Assembly (NCBI RefSeq): GCF_000381065.1
Contig: NZ_KB905866.1
Coordinates: 1 to 54,973 of the forward strand
DNA from: Propionispira raffinosivorans DSM 20765
Lineage (GTDB): Bacteria; Bacillota; Negativicutes; Selenomonadales; Selenomonadaceae
Reading direction: 5' to 3'
DNA: 54,973 nt
Shown here: in pieces, positions 1-7,641 of the stretch
How the letters are laid out: each line of letters starts with the position of its first letter
Position numbering within the stretch: the first letter of the stretch is position 1
Translations under genes and position numbers: made by a program
Notes under the pieces: model-generated
What the model was told of the DNA's origin: nothing
Seen by the model: only the letters and a program-made list of their open reading frames with translations
The model's database searches: none

Positions 1-1
1 A

Positions 2-766
2 TATAACATCCAGTATGGTATCGATGCCGAGTATGTGGTGTGGGTGACGGTTGGCCCACAGCCGACAGATACGACGACACTTCTTCCGTTTCTTCAAGAT
101 TTTGAGGCACATTTCCCTCAAAAATATCTCAATATTATCGCAGATGCTGGCTATGAGAGTGAGGAAAATTATCTGTATCTTGAGCAGCGTGGACAAATAG
201 CATATATCAAGCCGAACAACTATGAAATGAGCAAACAGCGAAAATATCAGAAAGACATTGGTCGTAGAGAAAACATGGAATACAATGCGGATAAAGATTT
301 TTATGTCTGTGCCAATGGTAAGAAAATCAGCGTAAGCGGCGAACGAAAACAGAAAACCAAAACAGGCTATGAAACATGGAAGACGCAATATTCGTGTGAA
401 AATTGTAGCAACTGCACATTAAAAGCACAGTGCATTCATGGGAATCGTAGCAAGACGCCCTTAGAAACACGAACCAAACATTTTGAAATCTCAAAGATTT
501 TCCAGCAGAAACGGGCAGAAGATTTAGAACGCATTACGTCAAAGAAAGGGATTGAACTACGGGTGAATCGGAGCATTCAGTCGGAAGGAACCTTTGCAAA
601 TGTAAAGGCCGACCTACAGTTTAGACGTTTTCTTGGACGGGGAAAAGTAAATGCATTAGTAGAAAGTATGTTGATGGCAATGGCACATAATATAGGAAAA
701 ATGCATCATAAAATACAGTCCAGCCGATCAGGACAATATCTATTCCCAGTAAATAACGCAGCCTAA
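2..766 (+). CDS. IS1182-like DDE transposase, 3' portion only
   Basis: The reading frame is already open at base 2, so the gene starts outside the window and only about 254 C-terminal residues are present. The protein resembles the C-terminal half of IS1182-type transposases. It has an ADAGYES segment that would carry the second catalytic Asp, a cysteine cluster (CENCSNC followed by a further Cys), and near the end a QSEGTFANVK segment that would carry the catalytic Glu. The GTG at 35 is only an internal codon. The end of the gene looks intact, so the element may be functional if its 5' half is. It faces the convergent ccm operon. Confidence 0.8.
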   Translation, partial: YNIQYGIDAEYVVWVTVGPQPTDTTTLLPFLQDFEAHFPQKYLNIIADAGYESEENYLYLEQRGQIAYIKPNNYEMSKQRKYQKDIGRRENMEYNADKDFYVCANGKKISVSGERKQKTKTGYETWKTQYSCENCSNCTLKAQCIHGNRSKTPLETRTKHFEISKIFQQKRAEDLERITSKKGIELRVNRSIQSEGTFANVKADLQFRRFLGRGKVNALVESMLMAMAHNIGKMHHKIQSSRSGQYLFPVNNAA

Positions 767-773
767 AAGAAAA

Positions 774-825
774 GACGTACGAAAAACCCATTAATAGGTG
801 GGCCGTTTTCGTGCGCCTTTTTTTA
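774..825 (+). terminator. Hairpin with T-run after the transposase; may also be the insertion sequence end
   Basis: The imperfect arms ACGTACGAAAAACCCA (774-790) and TGGGCCGTTTTCGTGC are separated by a short loop and followed by a run of T (817-824). This suits a rho-independent terminator for the transposase. It lies where the right terminal inverted repeat of the element would be expected, so the two roles cannot be separated without the left end. The remaining bases up to the ccmF stop hold nothing else clear except a 35-bp repeat copy (916-950). Confidence 0.5.
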
Positions 826-915
826 TCCTTCAATATAAAAAATGACATCAAATTGTTTTGTTCCGAAAAAAGAAGTCGCCGCAGAAATGAAAAATCACTT
901 CATGCGACAGCCCCT

Positions 916-950
916 TTTTACTGTAAAACGAATTAAAATTTATACTATGT
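916..950. repeat. Dispersed 35-bp repeat, copy 1
   Basis: This stretch (starting TTTTACTG, ending TATACTATGT) matches 24954-24988 with about four mismatches. Both copies sit some 20-26 bases beyond the stop codon of a minus-strand gene: ccmF here and a NimA-like gene there. A weaker relative follows the terminator hairpin at 17104-17140. It may be a mobile 3'-end element or a shared downstream signal; its function is unknown. Confidence 0.5.
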
Positions 951-975
951 CAAAACAAAACCCTGCTGTCATATT

Positions 976-2787
976 TTATAATTGCTTTTTAAACCTCTTG
1001 AAGAATGCAAAAAAACAACCCGCAGTTATCAGCATACAACCACTCCAGACAAGAATAATCAGCGGTTTGAAACTAAGTGTCAAATTTCGGTTCAGATCGG
1101 CAAGATAATAGTCACCAATAAATTTATGCAGAATAGCTGGTTTCTTTAAAACAATTTGACCCTCTGTGTTGAGCTTTGTTACTAAAGTCATTGGAATTCC
1201 ATCAAACGTAAAGTTATAGTCAGCCGCCATACCATCTTCACTCATGCTGCCACCATTATAGGTAAGCTGCATGTTATAGACAGTCAATGATGGATTTTCT
1301 TTCGCAAATACAAGCCCATCCATTGTAATACTTGCAACGGATGAAAAAATTATACCTGCACAAAGCAAGGCTATACCAATATGAGCTAGACAAGCAGGCA
1401 AAGAAATGGATTTATACTGAACAATATGCATACCGATTGCCAATGCAGAAAAGCTTACAACAGCAATATACAGAGGGTTGTAAATCTGGTAGAAAATACA
1501 CAGAATACAGCCTGTCAGAAATGAAAGGATTAGAAAAAAGCTCTTGCTTCTTCCCAGTTTCTGCCTGCCATTCCACATAATAAACGGACAAAAACTAAGT
1601 GCCGCCAAAACAATGAGAACTGGCAGCACGATTGCGTGATTATAAAATGAAGTATCAATGTTCTGAGGACTACCAATGATTGTAGAAACAAGCGGTGTCG
1701 ATGTGCCAATGAATATCAGCACAGCCAATGCATAAAATAACATACTGCCAGTCATAAGAGTAAACGCACGACTGAATAACGTATTAGGAAATGATACCGA
1801 TTCAATGGATCGATACCTAAACAAAAAGATCACGAAAGCAACACCAATAACGGCCAGTATACAAATAGCCAGCAAAGAAGCAGAATCGTCACCGCTGAAA
1901 GCATGCACTGAAAAATCATTCAGCACACCACTGCGCGTTAAAAACGTACCATACAAAATCAATGAAAATGTAAGAATCGCCGTAAAGTGAGTAAGTCGGC
2001 GAACCCCCGCATGAATTCTAGACAAATATAAGAGATGCACGAGAGCGCCGCCAGTCAGCCAAGGTATAAGTGATGCATTTTCAACTGGATCCCAGCCCCA
2101 ATATCCACCCCAGCCGAGTGTTTTATACGCCCAATAACCACCAATAAAAATACCTGCACCAAGAAAAAGCCAAGCAAAAAGTGCCCAAGGTAACGACCGT
2201 GAAATCCATTTTGTTGACGGCTTAGCACTGAATAAATTCCCAAGTGCATAAACAAACGGAACAACGAATACAGAATACCCTATGAAAATAATAGGAGGAT
2301 GAATCACCATCAAAAAATCCTGTAACAGCGGATTCATTCCAACACCATCTAAGTGCATGCCGCCAATCATAAATGGATTCTTAATAAGCAGAAAAATCAC
2401 AAGTAATACCTGGATCATCGCATAAAATGTAAAAGTCGGACGATTCATTTTACCGCTTTTCAAAAAATAAAAACCCAGCACACTATGGATCAACATCCAT
2501 AGTAAGAAAGAGCCTTCTTGACCTGCCCAAAAAACAGCTACTTTATACCAAAAAGTAAGATTGATCGATGAATAATTATATATATATATATATTGAAATT
2601 TATCAGATAAAATAGCTTGCATATAAAACATTGATGCTGCAACAATGAACAAGACTGATAAATAATAAATTTTATCAAGCCATGGTGATTTTTTATTAAC
2701 TGAATTTCCCAAAGAAGAAAATAGATACCCTATAAATGCGATGATACTGAGCAAGCAGCTCACATAAAAACTAACTACACCAATCAC
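976..2787 (-). CDS. ccmF: Cytochrome c haem lyase subunit CcmF
   Basis: This is a polytopic membrane protein of 603 residues, slightly shorter than typical CcmF (about 650). It takes haem from holo-CcmE and attaches it to apocytochrome CxxCH motifs outside the cytoplasmic membrane. The diagnostic tryptophan-rich WWD segment is GGYWGWDPVENASLIPW, and many hydrophobic helices run the whole length. I chose the GTG at 2787: it follows AAGGAGG by about ten bases and its GTGA overlaps the ccmE stop, the usual form of translational coupling. An upstream ATG at 2823 lacks a good ribosome site. It is the last gene of the reductase-cytochrome-ccm operon. No ccmG or ccmH gene is nearby. Confidence 0.93.
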   Translation of the reverse strand: MIGVVSFYVSCLLSIIAFIGYLFSSLGNSVNKKSPWLDKIYYLSVLFIVAASMFYMQAILSDKFQYIYIYNYSSINLTFWYKVAVFWAGQEGSFLLWMLIHSVLGFYFLKSGKMNRPTFTFYAMIQVLLVIFLLIKNPFMIGGMHLDGVGMNPLLQDFLMVIHPPIIFIGYSVFVVPFVYALGNLFSAKPSTKWISRSLPWALFAWLFLGAGIFIGGYWAYKTLGWGGYWGWDPVENASLIPWLTGGALVHLLYLSRIHAGVRRLTHFTAILTFSLILYGTFLTRSGVLNDFSVHAFSGDDSASLLAICILAVIGVAFVIFLFRYRSIESVSFPNTLFSRAFTLMTGSMLFYALAVLIFIGTSTPLVSTIIGSPQNIDTSFYNHAIVLPVLIVLAALSFCPFIMWNGRQKLGRSKSFFLILSFLTGCILCIFYQIYNPLYIAVVSFSALAIGMHIVQYKSISLPACLAHIGIALLCAGIIFSSVASITMDGLVFAKENPSLTVYNMQLTYNGGSMSEDGMAADYNFTFDGIPMTLVTKLNTEGQIVLKKPAILHKFIGDYYLADLNRNLTLSFKPLIILVWSGCMLITAGCFFAFFKRFKKQL

Positions 2788-3161
2788 TGCAAAGTTCCCT
2801 CCTTTTGATACTTCGAAGGACATTTGATCAAAATCTTATCCGCATGAAACTGCTGATTCTCATATTTTCCTATCACGACAACATCCGTTGCACGTTCGAA
2901 ATCTCTCGGTTTTTCACCAGCATATGAAACAGCCAGCAGTTCGCCTGCTTCATCCATTAAATTAAAATGCAGCATACGCTGCGCATCATACGTAATACTA
3001 GCCTCATCTTTTACAAGATGACCTTTTACTTGTACCGTCGAATGACTGACTTTAACCTTACTAATTGTAATGTATGGATTAAGTGATGCACTGAATTCAT
3101 GCATTGAATAACCACCAACTAAAACAATCAGTACTAAAATAAAAACGTGTCGTTTATTCAT
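2784..3161 (-). CDS. ccmE: Haem chaperone CcmE, CxxxY type
   Basis: A 125-residue periplasmic haem chaperone with one N-terminal membrane anchor (about residues 6-24) and an OB-fold body. It carries haem from CcmC to CcmF. Classical CcmE binds haem through His in HxxxY. Here the C-terminal motif reads KCPSKY, so Cys replaces His (CxxxY), as known for CcmE of Desulfovibrio and archaea (the System I* variant, usually without CcmH). The start ATG at 3161 lies inside the end of ccmC, after AGGAAGG; a TTG one codon upstream is possible. The gene overlaps ccmF by four bases at its 3' end. Confidence 0.92.
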   Translation of the reverse strand: MNKRHVFILVLIVLVGGYSMHEFSASLNPYITISKVKVSHSTVQVKGHLVKDEASITYDAQRMLHFNLMDEAGELLAVSYAGEKPRDFERATDVVVIGKYENQQFHADKILIKCPSKYQKEGTLQ

Positions 3162-3777
3162 CAATCATATCCTTCCTTCTATATAAAACTCTAAAAAATA
3201 TACAAGTAATATTACATAAACAAATAAGCAATACAAGAATCATGACGGAATCCATTTGAATACTGCCATTTTTATTAAGCAGCGGTTCTGGATGCAAAGA
3301 AAAATAATAACGTGGAATAACAAATACTAAAAATGGCACTGCCGCACAAGAAAATAGTGAATAAATTGCTGAGAGTTTTGCCTTGACTGCCCTGTCAACG
3401 ATAGAGCTGCGCAATGCAAAGTATGCCCCATATATAAAAAGCAAAATAAAAATTGTAATCTGCCGCGGATCCCAATTCCAATAAGCCCCCCAGGTAAGTT
3501 TCGCAAAAACAGCACCGCTTATCGTAGCACACAAACAAAAAACAAATCCCATTGCAGCAGAACGACTACTAATAGAATCGTACGATAATCGAGATGTCTG
3601 CAAATAGCGAAAAGCCCACCAAGCAGAAAGAAAAAAAGCCAGTACAGATACCCAAGCGACTGGAATATGAAAAAAAGCAATACGAACAAGCCCACCAAGG
3701 CCTTCGGCTGGTGGAACAAAATAAAATACGCCCCAGATAGTCGCAGCAGTAAACACGATGAGTGAAAGATTAATCAT
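3154..3777 (-). CDS. ccmC: Haem exporter/haem handling protein CcmC
   Basis: A 207-residue membrane protein with about six helices. CcmC loads haem onto CcmE in the periplasm. The WWD signature is clear as WGAYWNWDPRQ, flanked by conserved histidines in AFFHIPVAW and near SLHPEP. The start at 3777 (ATG) is preceded by AAAGGA eight bases away; a TTG two codons upstream is less likely. It sits between ccmB and ccmE, overlapping ccmE. No separate ccmD is visible. Confidence 0.92.
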   Translation of the reverse strand: MINLSLIVFTAATIWGVFYFVPPAEGLGGLVRIAFFHIPVAWVSVLAFFLSAWWAFRYLQTSRLSYDSISSRSAAMGFVFCLCATISGAVFAKLTWGAYWNWDPRQITIFILLFIYGAYFALRSSIVDRAVKAKLSAIYSLFSCAAVPFLVFVIPRYYFSLHPEPLLNKNGSIQMDSVMILVLLICLCNITCIFFRVLYRRKDMIDE

Positions 3778-3791
3778 TATCAAAATCCTTT

Positions 3792-4469
3792 CTAATCATA
3801 CCAAATATAATCAAACAAAATAGATGCTATTCCAATCATTACAAGATCATAAACAAAAATAAAGGCCAATGGTTGCTGCAACATAAAAGTATCCGGTATA
3901 AATACAGCTTCTGTAAGTTGAATACAAAAGAGAAAAATAGGCAAAATCAATGGAAAGCTCAAAACAGTAAATAAAACACTCTGCATTTGCGTATAAATGA
4001 TCATCGATGCAATCAATGTAGTGATCATAGCTATCCCCGCATTTCCGATGAAAAAGATAAGCAGCAATAAAAGCGGATGATATATATCTACATTAAGTAC
4101 AATGACAAAAAGCGGCAGTAAAAATAAAGTAAGGATGTTAAGCAATAAAAAATTATAGATAAATTTTCCGAACAAAATCGGTTGTGCATCACTATAAGCA
4201 CGCAGCGTTTGAATTGTACCCGAAACTTGTTCCTGCAAAAAGACGCGGGATAATCCGGTCATTGCTGAAAAAAACAAAATAATCCAAAGCAGTACTGCTA
4301 AAAGCTGTGGCGTCAGCTGCAAATTGCCGATTGACATGCTGATTGCTGTCAATGTTGTTAACGAAAACATAAACAATGCACTCATCGCATAATACGAACG
4401 ACATTCTGTCTTTATTTCTTTTTGCACAACAAGCATTGTTTTATGAAAGCCGGATAACATCGTCTGCAT
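3792..4469 (-). CDS. ccmB: Haem exporter ABC permease CcmB
   Basis: A 225-residue membrane protein with about six hydrophobic helices, matching CcmB in length and position. With CcmA it forms the ABC transporter module that releases holo-CcmE from CcmC. The segment LSRVFLQEQVSGTIQTLRAY in the first third is characteristic of CcmB. The start ATG at 4469 follows GGAGG by six bases and lies inside the end of ccmA (29-base overlap), which suggests coupled translation. Confidence 0.9.
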   Translation of the reverse strand: MQTMLSGFHKTMLVVQKEIKTECRSYYAMSALFMFSLTTLTAISMSIGNLQLTPQLLAVLLWIILFFSAMTGLSRVFLQEQVSGTIQTLRAYSDAQPILFGKFIYNFLLLNILTLFLLPLFVIVLNVDIYHPLLLLLIFFIGNAGIAMITTLIASMIIYTQMQSVLFTVLSFPLILPIFLFCIQLTEAVFIPDTFMLQQPLAFIFVYDLVMIGIASILFDYIWYD

Positions 4470-5058
4470 AACCTACCTCCACTGAGTCATTCGTTGCCAA
4501 TAAAATAGTACGATTTTGCGACCGAGCATTAAAAAGTATTTTCTTTACCAACGCTCGACCAGCCTCATCAAGATTAGAGGATGGTTCATCAAGAAACCAT
4601 ACCTCTTTTTTTGATGCAACCAGCAAAGCAATTTTCAAACGCTGCTTCATCCCCGTAGAAAAATTTTTTATTGCGCCTAAGGTCCCTGCAAGTTGTACAT
4701 ACGCCAAAAGCTCAACCAACTCACTATCTGAAAGTTCAATGCCACTCATCGCAGCAAAAAAATATAAATTTTCTTTTGCTGTCATCATATCGTAAAACTG
4801 CATATCCGGTGTCAAAAATCCAGCATGATGCCGAAAGTCCTCCATTGCCAGCTTTCTTTTGGCATCCATATATGCAACAACTCCAGCAGAAGGTTTTATA
4901 ATACCAGAAAGAATTTTTAGCAATGTCGACTTGCCCGAACCATTTTTACCAACAATACAGGTACAAACTCCAGCAGAAATCTTACCCGTTAACCCTTGAT
5001 ATAAAGACAGTGATGGAAATGTTTTATGTATATTAGTAAACGCAATATCAATATTCAT
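4441..5058 (-). CDS. ccmA: Haem exporter ABC ATPase CcmA
   Basis: A 205-residue ABC ATPase. It has Walker A VGKNGSGKSTLLK near residues 36-48, the signature NFSTGMKQRLKIA, and Walker B WFLDEPSSNLD; the H-loop position is occupied by Asn (LLATNDS). It energises the CcmAB module of cytochrome c maturation in the cytoplasmic membrane. The start ATG at 5058 follows AGGAG by nine bases. It is the first ccm gene and lies 31 bases after the cytochrome gene, so the cytochrome and its assembly machinery are probably made from one transcript. Confidence 0.92.
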   Translation of the reverse strand: MNIDIAFTNIHKTFPSLSLYQGLTGKISAGVCTCIVGKNGSGKSTLLKILSGIIKPSAGVVAYMDAKRKLAMEDFRHHAGFLTPDMQFYDMMTAKENLYFFAAMSGIELSDSELVELLAYVQLAGTLGAIKNFSTGMKQRLKIALLVASKKEVWFLDEPSSNLDEAGRALVKKILFNARSQNRTILLATNDSVEVGYADDVIRLS

Positions 5059-5089
5059 AAGCCAGTACTCCTGGCATAATGTAAAACAA

Positions 5090-5617
5090 TCACTGTTCCC
5101 AACTACTATCAGGCTTCAACTCTTCCAGACCATGGCACGTAGTACATGCTTTGAGAGACTGTTTATGATGAACACTATGGCACGTATAACATTGCGGTGG
5201 TTCCGTATTTCCAACAGCATGTTCTGACTCATGCGGATTTTCCTTGCCATATTTGGCTGTTTTCGCTTTTACCGCATTAAAATCATGACATTTTAAACAT
5301 TGCTCATTGCTATATTCATATTGCGGTAACGGATCCGTATAATTACCAGTCACAAATTTAAATCCTTCATCCATTTGTTGTGACATACTAGGTTCATGGC
5401 AATCATGGCAGGTAACATTGGCATCGGCATGTTTTTTCGCCAATAAATTGCCTTGTGTATACGTATCGCAATATGACTGCATATTGTGGCAGCTTCCACA
5501 AAATTTTGGATTTGCACTGACTTTTTCCATAGCAGCATAACCGACCGTACAAAGCACGATAACTATAAAACATACAAGAACTAAACATTTAGGCTGCTTA
5601 AAATCTTTTTTTGTCAT
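5090..5617 (-). CDS. Membrane-anchored pentaheme c-type cytochrome, NrfH/NapC-like
   Basis: A 175-residue protein with one N-terminal membrane helix (about residues 11-30) and five CxxCH haem sites: CGSCH, CHDCH, CLKCH, CYTCH and CTTCH. The first is followed by NM, giving CGSCHNM, the CxxCHxM pattern of NrfH-type quinol dehydrogenases in which Met can ligate the first haem. The likely role is to take electrons from menaquinol and pass them to the flavoprotein encoded just upstream. The start at 5617 is supported by GGGAGGG seven bases upstream; the ATG at 5638 has no such site. It lies between the flavin reductase and ccmA in one operon. Confidence 0.88.
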   Translation of the reverse strand: MTKKDFKQPKCLVLVCFIVIVLCTVGYAAMEKVSANPKFCGSCHNMQSYCDTYTQGNLLAKKHADANVTCHDCHEPSMSQQMDEGFKFVTGNYTDPLPQYEYSNEQCLKCHDFNAVKAKTAKYGKENPHESEHAVGNTEPPQCYTCHSVHHKQSLKACTTCHGLEELKPDSSWEQ

Positions 5618-5641
5618 ACTCAACCCTCCCATAAACAATCA

Positions 5642-7411
5642 TCAAAGTTTTGCTGCTGAAGCACCAGCCAGTCGACCAAAGCCCAATGCCATTGCATGGC
5701 TTACACCAGCAGTAACAACCGGATAATCCCCAACAAATCGACCACCTTGAACATTACCAGCTGCATATAAACCCGGAATACTATCATAATTTTTATCAAG
5801 AACATTACAATTTTCTGGATTTATAGTAAAACCACCACCGGCAAACAACATGATGCCTGCTGGCATTTTGCCGGCATAAAACGGAGGCGTCGCAATTGGA
5901 AACATTCGTTTAGCTAATTTACCAAATTCTTCATCATTTCCTTTATTCGCCGACTCATTATAACGAGCAATTGTCTTTTTAAGATTTTCTTGATATTCTT
6001 TATTTTCAGGAAAAATCTTACTAACTAATTCATCCATGGACTGTGCAATAATAAGATCCTGTGTTTTAAGAAAATCTTCGCGTGACGTATATGCTGTTCT
6101 ACCAAGTGACCATGCACAAATTTTAGGTAATTTGGGGTTCTGATCTACAGGCAGACAATGGTTTACACTCCCATGACCTACCCCCATAAATTCCAGTTGC
6201 TCTGGCCATTTATCATCAAAAATTTGCCAAGCAAAATTTCCCGGCTGCCGATAAAGAGAACATGAAAGCTGCTGTCCACCAATATCTTCATTTACAAAAC
6301 GTTTTCCACAATCATTCGCGAGCATATATGCATCCGTTCCCATTGGTCCACCCAGTGTATGGACAACTGGTGCATGCGGACCATCTTCAATTTTTCCGCC
6401 AATCCAAGCGCCCATGATGTGACCATCCCCTGTATTTGTCGGCTTTCCCTTCGCATCTTTATTGGGAAATACATTAACATAATCCACGGCCCACGGCATA
6501 AGTGCTTTAACCATTGATTTATTATTAGAATAATCACCAGTCGCAAGAATAACAGCTTTTTTAGCATTGATCTTGATATAGTTACCTTTAATATCCTCAC
6601 AGATAACGCCTTCCACCCTGCTTTGATCATCAGGACGAAGCAATTGGCAAACTTTAGTTTCAAACAAAAATTCGCAGCCTTGTTCTTGATCCTTTTTAAA
6701 TACTCGTTCCAAAATTGATTTTTGATCCGGTAAGAACGACATAACAGTTGGATATGTCGGACTATTTTCTTCAGAACGATTATACGACGCCGGAACGGGA
6801 TAATGCATTAATAATAAATTGATTTTCCCTTCGGCAAGCTGTGTCGCTGTTTCAGGTAGAACTGCTAAGTCCGGTGCAAGTTCAAGCAGCCAGTCAAAAT
6901 CTTCACCACTATGATCAGCCCAATAGTTCCAAATACGCTGATCAGCACGATATCCCATTTGTTTCATATTTTCCAAAATAGCTGTGTTTTTCTCAAAGGT
7001 AATGCCCAGCGAACGCTGTATTTTGTTATTGAGTGTACCATATTGACCACTGCGGCATTGCCAAGTACCAGCTTTTTCAATAACAAGAACTTCAGCACCA
7101 TTTTCAGATGCAGCACGTGCAGCATTCAAACCTGCAACTCCTGCACCAACAACAATAATATCTGTGTTGAGAATCTTCTTAATTTTTGAATCAGGAATTT
7201 CCGGTGATTTGCCAAGCCAGTCATTGAAAATTTCAGGATTTTCCGCGGTAGGTTTTTTTAAGTAATCTTTTGGATTTTCATTGCAGCCGGTCAATAACAG
7301 ACCACTGGATAAAACCCCGCCCGCAAGCATTACACTGTCTTTTAAGAAAGTCCTTCTTGAAACGGCATGTTTTGAAGTTTTTTTTTCTAACACATTCTGT
7401 TTTTCACCCAT
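5642..7411 (-). CDS. Tat-exported lipoprotein flavin reductase of the fumarate reductase/flavocytochrome c family
   Basis: A 589-residue FAD-dependent reductase. The N-terminus has a twin-arginine motif (SRRTFLK) and then a lipobox (LLLTGC), so it should be folded in the cytoplasm, exported by Tat and lipid-anchored outside. The FAD Rossmann motif is DIIVVGAGVAGLNAA. A KRFVNED segment and a C-terminal GGRFVGDYPVV segment correspond to the substrate-binding and active-site Arg regions of fumarate and urocanate reductases. It has no haem domain; the cytochrome 24 bases downstream supplies that part. I prefer the ATG at 7411 (AAGGA about nine bases upstream) over 7450. The reduced substrate cannot be read from sequence: fumarate, urocanate, a cinnamate-like acid or another enoate are possible. 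Confidence 0.87.
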   Translation of the reverse strand: MGEKQNVLEKKTSKHAVSRRTFLKDSVMLAGGVLSSGLLLTGCNENPKDYLKKPTAENPEIFNDWLGKSPEIPDSKIKKILNTDIIVVGAGVAGLNAARAASENGAEVLVIEKAGTWQCRSGQYGTLNNKIQRSLGITFEKNTAILENMKQMGYRADQRIWNYWADHSGEDFDWLLELAPDLAVLPETATQLAEGKINLLLMHYPVPASYNRSEENSPTYPTVMSFLPDQKSILERVFKKDQEQGCEFLFETKVCQLLRPDDQSRVEGVICEDIKGNYIKINAKKAVILATGDYSNNKSMVKALMPWAVDYVNVFPNKDAKGKPTNTGDGHIMGAWIGGKIEDGPHAPVVHTLGGPMGTDAYMLANDCGKRFVNEDIGGQQLSCSLYRQPGNFAWQIFDDKWPEQLEFMGVGHGSVNHCLPVDQNPKLPKICAWSLGRTAYTSREDFLKTQDLIIAQSMDELVSKIFPENKEYQENLKKTIARYNESANKGNDEEFGKLAKRMFPIATPPFYAGKMPAGIMLFAGGGFTINPENCNVLDKNYDSIPGLYAAGNVQGGRFVGDYPVVTAGVSHAMALGFGRLAGASAAKL

Positions 7412-7641
7412 AAGCCTCATTCCTTTACTTTTAAATAGCGAATGAATCATCTGTTATAGTTTATGCCGAAATAAACAGTAAAACAAATAAACTATTTCAT
7501 AGTAAATACGCAAATGATTATTGTACAAACCATAAGTTATAATGATATAATTAAAATTTATATGCATTGAAGTTGTAAAATTCAGCCAGACCTTCAAATC
7601 AAAGACCCTGCAACATTTATAATTAGGGAGTATGAGAATTT
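7412..7641. promoter_or_regulatory. Divergent promoter region between the reductase operon and the PRD regulator
   Basis: This AT-rich gap separates two divergent genes. For the regulator, TATAAT occurs twice (7538-7543 and 7546-7551) downstream of TTGTAC (7521-7526), though the spacing to the second box is long at 19. For the reductase operon on the minus strand, TTGTTT and TAAACT are separated by 17 bases. An inverted pair GAAATA (7468-7473) and TATTTC (7493-7498) lies over that minus-strand promoter and could be an operator. The promoter assignments are by eye only. Confidence 0.4.

Noticed and set aside
621..851. 76-residue minus-strand frame over the transposase end
   Set aside because: Covers the transposase 3' end and terminator on the opposite strand and has no ribosome site.
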